Origin: Lachnospiraceae bacterium
GTDB taxonomy: Bacteria > Bacillota > Clostridia > Lachnospirales > Lachnospiraceae
Direction of reading: 5' to 3'
DNA length: 64,000 nt
Assembly: GCA_900759665.1 (NCBI GenBank)
Contig: CAAEWE010000058.1
Span: 1 to 64,000, forward strand
Below are positions 7,340 to 15,885 of this stretch, one piece after another. The position numbers and the translations under genes are program-made. The notes below the pieces were generated by a model. The model did no database searches, was not told the origin of the DNA, and was given only the letters and a program-made list of their open reading frames with translations. Each line of letters opens with the position of its first letter. Position 1 is the stretch's first letter.

Positions 7340-8740
7340 TTACCGAATCTCGCAATGACTGTAATAATGCTGTAGAATTTCCTTATAACTTTTCCCCTGT
7401 CTTGCCATTTCCCCGGCGCCATTCTGGCTCATTCCCACGCCATGGCCAAGACCTCCTCCCATCAGCGTAAATACAACTTTTCCATCCTCTGTTCCATCCA
7501 GAACGGTAAAAGCTGCACTTGGCAGCATAGAAAGCACTACCTTCTCACCGGATTTCTTTTTCAAAATCTCGGTTCCCGCCGGATATAACTGCTGTCTGAT
7601 CTTTTCCTGACCTTCTAATGTGACCCGGCCTTTTGTCCCGCTGACCCGAAGGCTGCGGATCAGTCCGCTTCTACCCCGTTTCAATATCCTGATCTTTTTT
7701 GCCTTACCAATCCCAAGCTTTGCTCCCAACGTTTCTGCCGAAAGCTTTGCCTGCCAGCGATACCAGTCATAACCGGAATCATATGTCTCTGTGGAATCCT
7801 TTGTAATAAAATCATAAAATCTCGACTCCTGCAGCAGGCTCTGTCGTGAAGTCTTTCCTGCTCTCTGAAAACGGATCGGATAATTCTGCCCGGCATTTCC
7901 ACCCCAGGCTTCCTGCTCGGATGCACTGTATCCCCAGGATGTAGAATAATAATATGTGGTGATGACCTTATTGCCGGAATATACCATTTTCCCGGCAGTT
8001 GACCTGACCGCTTTTCTGGTGCGTGCATCTTCTCCGGACATATGATACACCTGAAAAGATGTGGTATCATCCACATCTGCGCCATACGCTTTATAGCTGT
8101 TGGAACGCATCTGTCTCCAGGCAAAGGAGCGGGCACAGACCGCCTGCGCCTTTAATGCCTCCATAGGGTATGCGGACGGCATTTCACTTGGCACAACTCC
8201 ATACAGATATTCCTGCAGGGTCAATGTATTGATCAAAAGCAGCCCCTGCGTTCTTCTAACTAATTTCATCGTTCCCCGATACGCTGGAATCTTCCCGGAT
8301 CTTGTAATAGAAACGACCTTTATCTTTCCTTGAGGACAGGAAATGTCAAGCTTTCCCTTAAGCTTATGACCTCCCCCGGCTGTAACCGTCAAAATTTTTC
8401 CCTTGGCATAATGTTTCTTTTTGCCATTCTGAACCACCACCAGATCCTTCGTTCCGCTGATCTGAACCGCGTCATGGTAAATACTGTTCACGGCATCATT
8501 CGTCAGAAGAACGCGTATCTTTTCCTGATCCTCCTTAGTTTCCCCAGAATCCTTCTTTTCCGGTGTTTGATGGGTAAGCTCCTGCCACTCCTGCTGAAAC
8601 AGCCCCTTCCGATGACAGTCATAAAGAATGCACATCAAAAAAAGCACCGATAATGTAAGTAAAAGCCATAGCCGGCGCCTTGTTTTCTGTCTATTTCGTT
8701 TTCTTCCCAGTGATCGTTTTTTCCTTCTTTGCTGTGCCAT
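7340..8740 (-). CDS. spoIID: SpoIID/LytB-domain protein
   Basis: A 466-aa protein with a very basic cytoplasmic start, one membrane segment (about residues 25-42) and an extracellular SpoIID domain. Landmarks are YLYGVVPSEMP, YPMEALKAQAVCARSFA, YYYSTSWGYS and the C-terminal GHGVGMSQNGA. SpoIID is a lytic transglycosylase that cleaves peptidoglycan denuded of stem peptides during engulfment; LytB-type relatives enhance amidases. At 466 aa it is longer than Bacillus SpoIID (about 340 aa), and the residue 45-150 region is an extra beta-rich domain. It may therefore be a vegetative SpoIID-like hydrolase rather than the sporulation protein itself. It is monocistronic. Confidence 0.8.
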   Translation of the reverse strand: MAQQRRKKRSLGRKRNRQKTRRRLWLLLTLSVLFLMCILYDCHRKGLFQQEWQELTHQTPEKKDSGETKEDQEKIRVLLTNDAVNSIYHDAVQISGTKDLVVVQNGKKKHYAKGKILTVTAGGGHKLKGKLDISCPQGKIKVVSITRSGKIPAYRGTMKLVRRTQGLLLINTLTLQEYLYGVVPSEMPSAYPMEALKAQAVCARSFAWRQMRSNSYKAYGADVDDTTSFQVYHMSGEDARTRKAVRSTAGKMVYSGNKVITTYYYSTSWGYSASEQEAWGGNAGQNYPIRFQRAGKTSRQSLLQESRFYDFITKDSTETYDSGYDWYRWQAKLSAETLGAKLGIGKAKKIRILKRGRSGLIRSLRVSGTKGRVTLEGQEKIRQQLYPAGTEILKKKSGEKVVLSMLPSAAFTVLDGTEDGKVVFTLMGGGLGHGVGMSQNGAGEMARQGKSYKEILQHYYSHCEIR

Positions 8741-8903
8741 TTGTTTTCCTTCTGCTGCTATCGTTTCTGCATCATTGCATTTTTATATATTCTTTTAAAT
8801 TGCCCGGCTTTTCTATGCTGTCCTTATCCGGTAGCTCTGATCCACCGTCCGTCTATATACCGCGTTTATAAATTCTTTTTAAAACCTTTGGGGTTCATCC
8901 CTA

Positions 8904-9665
8904 TTATTTAATATATTCCGGCAACTGCTCTTTTATGAAATATGCCGCCTCCTTTATAAATCGCAGAGCCCTCTCGTAAGTATAATATACCGGCTGCTGC
9001 AGAACCGGCACCTGATCAAAAAAGAAATTGCGAACCCATTCTCTGCTGTCTGCCAGCTCCTGTGATGTGATCATATCGCAGTTCGTTTTCTGCTGATCAT
9101 CCGCTCCTAGCAGATCCGGCTTTGGAACATGTTTCATTTCCCGGATACTGCAATCATCCTCACATAATAGACACTCTCTCATCGCATCCATTCCCGGGTA
9201 CTCCCTGCCCAGCCGGAAATCAATCTGATTTACATCATAAGTAAAATGTTCAAAGGTCTCTGCATCCCGGTCGGTCAGACCCCGCACGGCAATCTTTTCC
9301 ATAAACTCCGGCCGCACGGTTTTCATAAAGATCTCATCTGTCAGAATATGAGTAATATAACCAAGATATAAATCTCTGTCCAAAGACGGATCAGACAACA
9401 TTTCCCTTGAAAACTGCCGTATTCTCTGATGAAAAAGCTGCAGGTTGGACGGAGCAGTAAACTCCCAGTCCGGTATTCCATCACGGAAATGGGTATGCAT
9501 CTTCATGGGACGTGTGTACCCTTTCCGGGACATAATCCCATCCGGTGCCAGATTTCCCAATACAAAATGAACCGTATCTTTTAATTGGAGTAAACTGCCA
9601 CCAGCCGCTTTATCTATATGAAGCAGTTCTACAGTCACTGCCAGATGCTCTACCGATCCCGCCAT
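8904..9665 (-). CDS. Zinc-dependent phospholipase C-like protein
   Basis: A 253-aa protein without a signal peptide. It shows spaced His/Asp motifs of the zinc-dependent phospholipase C / S1-P1 nuclease-like fold: VLGNLAPDG, MHTHFRD and YLGYITHILTDEIF. Such cytosolic homologues are frequent in Clostridia and are usually annotated as phospholipase C-like with unknown substrate. The conserved metal ligands suggest a hydrolase. The start follows AAAGGCTGG. The 163-base gap to the SpoIID-like gene contains nothing I can name. Confidence 0.65.
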   Translation of the reverse strand: MAGSVEHLAVTVELLHIDKAAGGSLLQLKDTVHFVLGNLAPDGIMSRKGYTRPMKMHTHFRDGIPDWEFTAPSNLQLFHQRIRQFSREMLSDPSLDRDLYLGYITHILTDEIFMKTVRPEFMEKIAVRGLTDRDAETFEHFTYDVNQIDFRLGREYPGMDAMRECLLCEDDCSIREMKHVPKPDLLGADDQQKTNCDMITSQELADSREWVRNFFFDQVPVLQQPVYYTYERALRFIKEAAYFIKEQLPEYIK

Positions 9666-9754
9666 ATAAAAACCAGCCTTTCAAAAACAATATTGCGGTC
9701 TGTGACGCTGTCAGCTCCGGAAACTATCCGTTTGCTGATCACCGTCACTGAATT

Positions 9755-10747
9755 TTATTTGCGCTTCTGTAATGCCTGATTCGCCGTCTGTACCAGATAA
9801 CCCATTGCAATGCCCGGATAATTTCCTGCCGCTGTTTCTCCTGTGAGCATCAATGCATCTGCACCATCCAACACCGCATTATAAATATCCGATACCTCCG
9901 CTCTGGTTGGCACCATTGCCTCCTCCATAGAATGAAGAAGCTGTGTCACTACCATAAACGGTTTGCCTGCTTTTTTACATCGTTCACTGATATCCTTCTG
10001 GATCGCCGGAAGCTCCCAAAGGGGAACTGCCATTCCAAGATCTCCTCTGGCGATCACGATCATATCACTCTCCGGAATGATCTCATCAACCGCCTCGTAG
10101 CCCGCCAGATTTTCAATCTTGGCAAAGATTCGGATGTCTCCCACGCCCTCTGCCTGCAGCGTCTTTCTCAGATTAATGACATCCTGTGCTCCCCGCACAA
10201 ATGGCAGCATCACTCCGGTCACTCCTGCCTCCTGAGCATTATGAATATTTGCTATATCAGCCTTCGTCAGCGTCGGAAGCTCCAGCTCCAACCCTGGGAT
10301 CGTAATACTCTTCTTGGATTTTAAGACACCACCGCGCACCACAATACATTCTGCATAATTTTCTTTTGCCTTTTTGACCTTCAACAGAAGCTTGCCATCA
10401 TCCACCAGAATCTCCTGTCCCTTTTCCAGTGATGTTCTGATCTGCTTGGAAAGCTTAATACCACCCTTTCCAAGAATGACCTTTTTGCCCTCCTCCAGGA
10501 TAATAGGTTTCTTCAGCTTACCGATTCGAAGCTCCGGTCCCTGCAGATCTACTAACAGCTCCGGTTTTATGTCACACCGTTTTGCAGCACGGCGCATATT
10601 CTTCAGCCATTCCTCTCGGTCCTCCAGATCCTGATGCGAGAGATTCACCCGCACTCCCGTCATACCGGTACGAAACATTTCTTCCAATGTTTTCTCACTC
10701 TCACAGGCACTTCCCAAAGTGCCATAAAATTCGATCTTATTCTTCAT
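9755..10747 (-). CDS. Short pyruvate kinase-like protein
   Basis: A 330-aa protein homologous to the catalytic barrel plus B domain of pyruvate kinase. Landmarks are VNLSHQD (usually NFSHG), DLQGPELRIG, ARGDLGMAVP and the substrate-loop stretch MLTGETAAGNYP. Pyruvate kinase converts phosphoenolpyruvate and ADP to pyruvate and ATP. It ends where the regulatory C-terminal domain would begin, whereas full-length enzymes have at least 470 aa, so it would lack normal allosteric control. The usual active-site sequence MVARGDLG appears here as VIARGDLG. It is probably a paralogue of a main enzyme elsewhere. I start at 10747 (GGAG 8-9 bases upstream) rather than at 10795. Confidence 0.8.
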   Translation of the reverse strand: MKNKIEFYGTLGSACESEKTLEEMFRTGMTGVRVNLSHQDLEDREEWLKNMRRAAKRCDIKPELLVDLQGPELRIGKLKKPIILEEGKKVILGKGGIKLSKQIRTSLEKGQEILVDDGKLLLKVKKAKENYAECIVVRGGVLKSKKSITIPGLELELPTLTKADIANIHNAQEAGVTGVMLPFVRGAQDVINLRKTLQAEGVGDIRIFAKIENLAGYEAVDEIIPESDMIVIARGDLGMAVPLWELPAIQKDISERCKKAGKPFMVVTQLLHSMEEAMVPTRAEVSDIYNAVLDGADALMLTGETAAGNYPGIAMGYLVQTANQALQKRK

Positions 10748-10836
10748 TATCGTCTCCATTCCGCAGATTTCTGCGCGATCCTTTCCAATAACCATACCTT
10801 ATTACTATAGACCATTTCCACTTAAGAAAAAAGGAC

Positions 10837-10865
10837 TTGATTTTTTGTCTTAAATACGATAGAAT
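10837..10865 (+). promoter_or_regulatory. Promoter of tRNA-Thr
   Basis: TTGATT (10837-10842), a 17-base spacer and TAGAAT (10860-10865), ending 10 bases before the mature tRNA. Confidence 0.65.
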
Positions 10866-10875
10866 AGTGTTCAGT

Positions 10876-10948
10876 GCTGAAATAGCTCAGTTGGTAGAGC
10901 ACTTCACTCGTAATGAAGGGGTCGTCGGTTCGAGTCCGATTTTCAGCT
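10876..10948 (+). tRNA. tRNA-Thr (anticodon CGT)
   Basis: A 73-base cloverleaf. The acceptor GCTGAAA (10876-10882) pairs with TTTCAGC (10941-10947). The D-arm contains AGCTCAGTTGGTAGAGC. The anticodon arm CTTCA-CTCGTAA-TGAAG carries anticodon CGT, and the T-arm contains GTTCGAGTC. CCA is not encoded. It is a single gene with its own promoter and a hairpin just downstream. Confidence 0.95.
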
Positions 10949-10956
10949 TCGAGAAA

Positions 10957-10987
10957 AAGCCCTGGAAACATAGAGTTTCCGGGGCTT
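10957..10987 (+). terminator. Terminator of tRNA-Thr
   Basis: A 13-bp stem with one G-T wobble (10957-10969 with 10975-10987). It is followed by ACTTTTA, a weak T-run. Confidence 0.65.
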
Positions 10988-11061
10988 ACTTTTACCAGTG
11001 GCAGATAAATTGATAAGTAGTGTAATATTATATGTAAAATAAAAGCATCCACCTGCTTTTA

Positions 11062-11610
11062 TCATTTATATTTCAATCGTTTTTGCAAAAACGGCTTGAT
11101 GGTATATGCAATCAAGCCTCGTATTTTTCTGTTTTGTGCTTCTGTTATCTTACTCTTATTTCTCTTATTGAACATATCCAATATAAACTGATAATCATTC
11201 GTCCCGTCATATCTATTATATTTATTGGGGACAAATGCCCCCTCTTTATATAAAGCATATATTAATTTTTTCGTAAAAAACTTTGAATTTAATTCTATTC
11301 GTTCTCCATCTTCTATAGCATGTGCCAATCGGTACATATCTATTTGAATATTAGTTTCATAATCTAAATCGTCTCGTTCAAATTTCTTGATGCATGAAGA
11401 TCCTATCGGATATAGTTGTCTACCTGTTTCTCTATTTTTAATCGTAAATAAATATCGCAGATTTTCCTTTCCGCATATGCATTCTGATGTTTGTGTCTCA
11501 TCTTCTTGACAACCATCTATCACCCATTCTTGTACCGCTACATCCCAATTATCTATTGTCGATGCATCCAAAACTTTTTTAATCAAATTATTATAATAAG
11601 TACTCGCCAT
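11062..11610 (-). CDS. Uncharacterised protein with a Cys motif (182 aa)
   Basis: No known family is recognised. The central region has C-I-C-G (residues about 45-48) and later PIGSSCIKKF, so three cysteines could bind a metal. Between them a strand-rich stretch reads LRYLFTIKNRETG. The rest is helical and charged, with a basic C-terminus (LQKRLKYK). The sequence is AT-rich compared with its left neighbours, suggesting acquisition. The ATG at 11610 has GGGAG 8 bases upstream; an in-frame GTG at 11619 is less likely. A palindromic element sits only 22 bases upstream. Confidence 0.6.
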   Translation of the reverse strand: MASTYYNNLIKKVLDASTIDNWDVAVQEWVIDGCQEDETQTSECICGKENLRYLFTIKNRETGRQLYPIGSSCIKKFERDDLDYETNIQIDMYRLAHAIEDGERIELNSKFFTKKLIYALYKEGAFVPNKYNRYDGTNDYQFILDMFNKRNKSKITEAQNRKIRGLIAYTIKPFLQKRLKYK

Positions 11611-11632
11611 ATTTATCACTCCCTATATAATT

Positions 11633-11991
11633 TTATAACTCAAACTTCGCACACGAACAACCGGAATCTGCCCATAATGTTTCTTATGTGGCAAAGTTTA
11701 CAATATGATTTTTGCCTTTCAAAACGAATGCACCCGGAAGGTTGTAGTCTGGAAATTGACGCAGATCAGTAGGCTTGCTGAAAAGTCTTTGCTTTGCAAT
11801 GTTTCGATGAATACGCACCTGAACGACCATGCCTTTCGCGGCGGGCTCAGTTATTTCGGTGGGCACGCTCCCGCTACACTGCCCCGGGTATTCAAGTTCT
11901 TAAAGGGCAAAAATCATATTCAACACCTTGAAACATAAGAAACAGTATGGGCATAAGCAATTTTTAGGTGTGCGAAGTTTGAGTTTATAAG
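11633..11991. mobile_element. Palindromic MITE-like element (copy 2)
   Basis: About 359 bp with long imperfect terminal inverted repeats. The left end (about 11633-11695) and right end (about 11930-11991) both carry CTCAAACTTCGCACAC at the outer edge and GTTTCTTATG further in. Inside, both arms contain a version of GGCAAAAATCATATT. Short ORFs on opposite strands in the two arms encode related peptide tails (LKGKNHI), as expected of a palindrome. There is no transposase, so this is either a non-autonomous element or a structured repeat. A partial copy lies at 1-189. Confidence 0.65.
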
Positions 11992-12000
11992 TTCAAATAT

Positions 12001-12486
12001 TTATTCACCGGCTTGTTCTATTGCCATTTTAATTACACGTTCACTGATATAGAAGCCATTATTCCGAATTTGATCAACAGCATCCTTAACAGATATAATC
12101 ACTCCCATTCTTTTAGCCTTCAACAAAACACCTATTGTTCCTGCAACTTTCAATCCTAAATATTTTGCGGTTTTTTTCGCCGCATTATCATCAATAATGA
12201 CCAGATCCGCTTTAGGATCATTCTGTGCAAGAATCATTACATCTACTTCACCGGCATGAAGCTTTGCCTTGTACATCTTTCGATCAGCCACATCCATTAT
12301 CTTTTCAACATGAATCCAATCCCGATTATCTTTTATCTGCAAACAAGCCGAATCCGGTTTTGCTGTCACCTCATCAAACACAGCTTAGGGAATCGTAATT
12401 TGTCCATAAACTGCTTTTAAAACATTTAATAATCCAGCATTACATAAAGCAATTAATGGTGTTGAGTTCACAATCACTCTAAGCAT
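12001..12486 (-). pseudogene. PIN-like (DUF3368) toxin gene with an in-frame stop
   Basis: Reading from the ATG at 12486, the frame starts MLRVIVNSTPLIALCNAG, the N-terminal Asp/Asn-containing strand and helix of DUF3368 PIN-like ribonucleases. It runs to ...QITIP and hits TAA near 12388. The same frame then continues with VFDEVTAKPDSA and the later PIN acid residues (ADLVIIDDNAAK, LGLKVAGTIGVLL). A single nonsense mutation therefore breaks an otherwise complete toxin gene of about 160 codons. It overlaps the upstream antitoxin gene by 8 bases, the normal toxin-antitoxin layout. Downstream restart at 12381 would lack the first active-site residue. Confidence 0.8.
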
Positions 12487-12733
12487 TATTCATTTCCTCC
12501 AGAAATTCTTCTTCATCATCAAAATTAAATATTGATACACCATTACTGCTCAAATATTTTATAAATTCCTCTTCTGTCATCCCCGCAATCTGTGCACTAT
12601 ATCCTATTGAAATGTGATTTTGAGTATAGAGCATCATTGCAATTGATCTTTTAGCAAAATCATTCGCCTGTTCTTCTGTTATTTTTATGTCATATAATAC
12701 TTCTTCTGGTATTTGTACTGCAATACTACACAT
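12479..12733 (-). CDS. UPF0175-family antitoxin
   Basis: An 84-aa protein of the UPF0175 family, typical partners of DUF3368/PIN toxins. The N-terminal part (AVQIPEEVLYDI) and the core EEQANDFAKRSIAMMLYTQNH are characteristic, as is the helix-turn-helix-like part SIGYSAQIAGMTEEEFI. The acidic tail (FDDEEEFLEEM) would neutralise the toxin. The start at 12733 follows GGAGGTG; the ATG at 12784 lacks a ribosome site. The toxin gene just downstream carries a premature stop, so the antitoxin may now be an orphan. Confidence 0.75.
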   Translation of the reverse strand: MCSIAVQIPEEVLYDIKITEEQANDFAKRSIAMMLYTQNHISIGYSAQIAGMTEEEFIKYLSSNGVSIFNFDDEEEFLEEMNNA

Positions 12734-12813
12734 ATCTAACACCTCCATCCGACAATACTCTGTATTCATTTCTTTCTTAACCATATTATACTCAAATAAA
12801 AATCAGATATCAA

Positions 12814-13859
12814 TCAGATCTTTCCGTCCTGTCCGATCAAAACCTTTTTTCCTTCAAAGGCAAAGCCATAATGACGGATCCTGTCTGCTGATATTCTCTG
12901 TGCCAGCAATTCGGCATCATAGTTCTTCTCCATGATCTGGGCTAAAGCCACCCGAACCGTATCCTTTAAAGATTCCCCCTCATCCGGTTCATGCACTTTA
13001 AACTCGATTACAATCGCATCATCCACCTCCGTCACCGGTGTAAGCATCACATCATATCGTCCATATCCACTTTCCCGGTTAGAACGAATCTGATATCTGT
13101 CCCTCAGCTCCACCAGAAGTTCCAGAACAAAGCCGTGATAGAACCTCTCCAGCTGGCTTTTTTCAGAAGGTTTCTTTCCGGTATCAAAGCTGCTGAAAGT
13201 TGCAAGTGCAACATCATTCATATAGATATTCATTTCCTTGAGACTGCCCTTTAACAGTGCCTTCACAAAATAATTATAGTTTGCATCTTTATTTTTAAAC
13301 CATCCCCGGAACATTGTCATAAACATGCTCAATGTCTCAATATTTGTAATATCTCCCATTCCATACTCATCCAGTGCAGCAAAAACTTCCTCCTCGGTAA
13401 AACCGAAACAATCTGCATACAGATTGGAAGTCGTCGTTACGACACGAAGATTATTTAAATCTGAAAAATAGGCTCGGTTAATACCGAGCCATTAGAAGTT
13501 TGCTCCGCAAACTTCACACACTTTGAATACCGGACTCTGGTGATTCCCGTCATAATCGCCCGTTCCAGATAAGGGTTCGTCTTAAAAGACGCATTAAACA
13601 GACTTCTCACAAAAGACGTAAATTCGTCCCAGTATCCCTGAACATACGCCTCCTGCATTGGAGTATCATATTCATCTAAAAGTATAAAAACTTTCTTGCC
13701 ATAATAACGTTCCATCCAGACAGACAAAGTCTTCAATGCATTCTGTGCCATTGTATCATCCATCTGGATCGTGGTACTATTGTATATTTTTCTTTCATTA
13801 TCACTTAATACATTACTCTCTAACAAATATCTGTTTTCTTCATACAGCCTTGCGATCAC
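12814..13859 (-). pseudogene. Decayed AAA-ATPase-like / PD-(D/E)XK nuclease (DUF1703 type)
   Basis: Pieces of one large family are left in order. 13859-13500 holds the ATPase middle part (KKVFILLDEYDTPMQEAY, ERAIMTGITRV). About 13465-13360 continues it in another frame (FSDLNNLRVVTTTS, CFGFTEEEVFAALDEYGMG). 13350-12814 holds the C-terminal nuclease domain (TGKKPSEKSQLERFYHGF, RESGYGRYDVML, IVIEFKV). Missing are the first part with the P-loop, and about 130 residues between the DEYGMG segment and the nuclease domain. A palindromic insertion (13471-13515) interrupts the frame. Intact members are predicted DNA-processing ATPases of about 500-560 aa. Confidence 0.8.
13471..13515. repeat. Twin hairpins inserted in the ATPase pseudogene
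   Basis: Two perfect 8-bp stems lie side by side: GGCTCGGT-TAAT-ACCGAGCC (13471-13490) and GAAGTTTG-CTCCG-CAAACTTC (13495-13515). They sit exactly where the ATPase reading frame breaks, so they look like a small palindromic repeat that inserted into the gene. Confidence 0.5.
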
Positions 13860-13968
13860 CTGCTTTCATTTTAGAACTATGCAACTACCATACACTTTTG
13901 TTTCATTATAACGATATTTTCTTCGGGTGACAAGCCTGACCATAACGCATAATTTCACCAAGAACGAA

Positions 13969-15051
13969 CTAATGTCTCTCCAACTTCCGTAAGAAATACG
14001 CAATATCATGGTATACCCGGAAACGTCCCTTTTCATTCAGAATTTCATGACGCATGCCCGGATACATCCGGAAGGAAACACAATCATAACCGCGTCTTTT
14101 TAAATGCTGTACCGCCTGCAAAAGCTTTTTGCTGCCTCCAAGACATGGATCATCCTCTCCGGATATAAAAAGGATCGGCAGATTGGGATTTCGTACCTCC
14201 CAGCCCTTTCTGTCATAGGTGCTCCGCATCAGCCAAAGCAGGGACTCATATCCATTCAACGTAAATGTAAAGTTGCAAAGGGGATCTTTATTGTACTTCT
14301 CCACCACGGTATGATCGGAACAGATCCAGGCGTGGATCAGCTTTTCTGCCCGGAACGGACGATCAAACATATTGGCAAAGATCCCGTCTGCCAATATACT
14401 CCTGCTATGGGGATCCTTCATTTTCTGCAACAATTGTATCAATGCAGACCCCAGGGGAGCCATTTGATTTTTGCCGGGGCAGCCACACACAATCAACCCA
14501 TCCAGCTCCCGGTCATATTTTTTCAGATAACAGCGTACCGCCAGCGATCCCATACTGTGTCCCATCATAAAATAAGGCAGTCCCGGATATTGTTTTTTTA
14601 TGATCCGGGTGATCTGATGCAGATCTCTTACCAGAAATCTGCCTCCGTCTTTGCCAAAATATCCAAGCCCTGCCGGAATATCCTGCTTCTTTCCTAATAC
14701 TTTATCCGCATCGGTCGAAGCTGCTTCCCTGCGGCTCGCACCATGTCCCCGGTGGTCATGGATCACACAAAGATATCCTCTCTCTGCCATATATCTCATA
14801 AACGGCAAATATCTCTCCTTATGCTCGCACATGCCATGGGCTATCTGCAATATGGCTCTGGGATGGGATGGAATCACCATCATGCCCTCTAACGGCATCC
14901 CGTCCTGTGCCGAGGAGATTAAAAAATATTTGCGATGAATGCCCCCCGGCCGCTCTGTTTTATCGGCCCGATACCGGCTTTCAGAAGCTATCATGCTCTG
15001 TCGTCTTCTCTTTGCTGCTGTCCATTTTTTCGTACATCTTTTTTGATTCAT
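13969..15051 (-). CDS. Alpha/beta hydrolase (monoglyceride lipase / lysophospholipase-like)
   Basis: A 360-aa serine hydrolase of the Hydrolase_4 type. The oxyanion region reads ILQIAHGMCEHKERY, then VIHDHRGHGAS, the nucleophile elbow GHSMGS, an Asp-containing strand (PILFISGEDDPCLG) and the catalytic His (MRHEILNE). It likely cleaves acyl esters such as monoacylglycerols; a related activity on other esters cannot be excluded. The N-terminal 45 residues are basic and not part of the fold. GAGGAG lies 9 bases before the ATG at 15051; the ATG at 15057 is too close to it, and the upstream start at 15129 would overlap the next gene. It is co-oriented with the pseudouridine synthase gene. Confidence 0.85.
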   Translation of the reverse strand: MNQKRCTKKWTAAKRRRQSMIASESRYRADKTERPGGIHRKYFLISSAQDGMPLEGMMVIPSHPRAILQIAHGMCEHKERYLPFMRYMAERGYLCVIHDHRGHGASRREAASTDADKVLGKKQDIPAGLGYFGKDGGRFLVRDLHQITRIIKKQYPGLPYFMMGHSMGSLAVRCYLKKYDRELDGLIVCGCPGKNQMAPLGSALIQLLQKMKDPHSRSILADGIFANMFDRPFRAEKLIHAWICSDHTVVEKYNKDPLCNFTFTLNGYESLLWLMRSTYDRKGWEVRNPNLPILFISGEDDPCLGGSKKLLQAVQHLKRRGYDCVSFRMYPGMRHEILNEKGRFRVYHDIAYFLRKLERH

Positions 15052-15092
15052 ATGCATCCACTCCTCTATGAATGTATCAATCGCCATGCCTT

Positions 15093-15866
15093 TCACTCGC
15101 ATTTTCCGGCCATAGCCTTTGATCTGCATTTCAATGCCGCGATCTCCTCCTGTGTGAGCCTGCGGTATTCGCCCGGTGCCAGATCCGGATCAAGTTCCAG
15201 ATTTCCCATACTCAGACGTTTCAGGTAAAGCACCGGATGTTCCACGGCTGCCAGCATTCTTTTGACCTGATGAAATTTTCCTTCACAGATGGAAAGCTCC
15301 AGACAGGACTCGTCCTCTCCCGGATAGCCCGGATCCTCCGGGACCATATCAAGCTCCTTTTTATCCAGACACCGCACCTTTGCCGGCCGCGTCAGCTTGT
15401 CCTCTCCGATATCCACGCCCTTTTCCAGACATTCCACCTCATTATCCCCTAATGTGCCCATAACCCGGACAAAATATGTCTTCCATACATGCTTTCCCGG
15501 AGCCAGCAGCTCATGGGATAATGCTCCGTCATTCGTGATCAAAAGCAATCCTTCCGTATCCTTGTCCAATCTGCCGACCGGAAAGATATCCTTTTTGCTG
15601 CTGTCCGTGATCAGGGACAGTACCGTCCGGCAGGTGTTGTCCTTTGTAGCAGATACCACACCCTGAGGTTTATTCAACATATAGTAAACATGCTTCTCAT
15701 AAGAGATGTTCTCTCCGTCAAACTCCACATTGTCCTCTTCTGTCACCTTCTGCTCCGGCCCCGATGCCAAAGCTCCATTGACAAAAACACGGCCTGATTT
15801 GATGAATTTCTTCACCTCAGACCGTGTTCCCAGGGACATCTGTGCCAAATATTTATCTAACCGCAC
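15093..15866 (-). CDS. rsuA: rRNA pseudouridine synthase (RsuA/RluB family)
   Basis: A 257-aa enzyme that isomerises uridine to pseudouridine in ribosomal RNA. It has an N-terminal S4 RNA-binding domain (MRLDKYLAQMSLGTRSEVKK, SGRVFVNG) and a catalytic domain with the family motif GRLDKDTEGLLLITNDG, whose Asp is the nucleophile. KFHQVKRMLAAVEHPV is the RsuA-type C-terminal motif. Whether the target is the 16S site of RsuA or a 23S site of RluB/E/F cannot be settled by sequence alone, but the length fits RsuA. It lies between glgA and the hydrolase in the same direction. Confidence 0.92.
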   Translation of the reverse strand: MRLDKYLAQMSLGTRSEVKKFIKSGRVFVNGALASGPEQKVTEEDNVEFDGENISYEKHVYYMLNKPQGVVSATKDNTCRTVLSLITDSSKKDIFPVGRLDKDTEGLLLITNDGALSHELLAPGKHVWKTYFVRVMGTLGDNEVECLEKGVDIGEDKLTRPAKVRCLDKKELDMVPEDPGYPGEDESCLELSICEGKFHQVKRMLAAVEHPVLYLKRLSMGNLELDPDLAPGEYRRLTQEEIAALKCRSKAMAGKCE

Positions 15867-15885
15867 AATGTTTCCTCACTTAATA

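Noticed and set aside
10822..11052. Minus-strand ORF of 76 aa over the tRNA
   Set aside because: Its middle (NRTRTDDPF) is the well-known false translation of a tRNA antisense strand; the tRNA-Thr explains the region.
11705..11938. 78-codon ORF inside the palindromic element
   Set aside because: The opposite arm encodes a similar tail on the other strand, as expected from palindromic DNA rather than a conserved gene.
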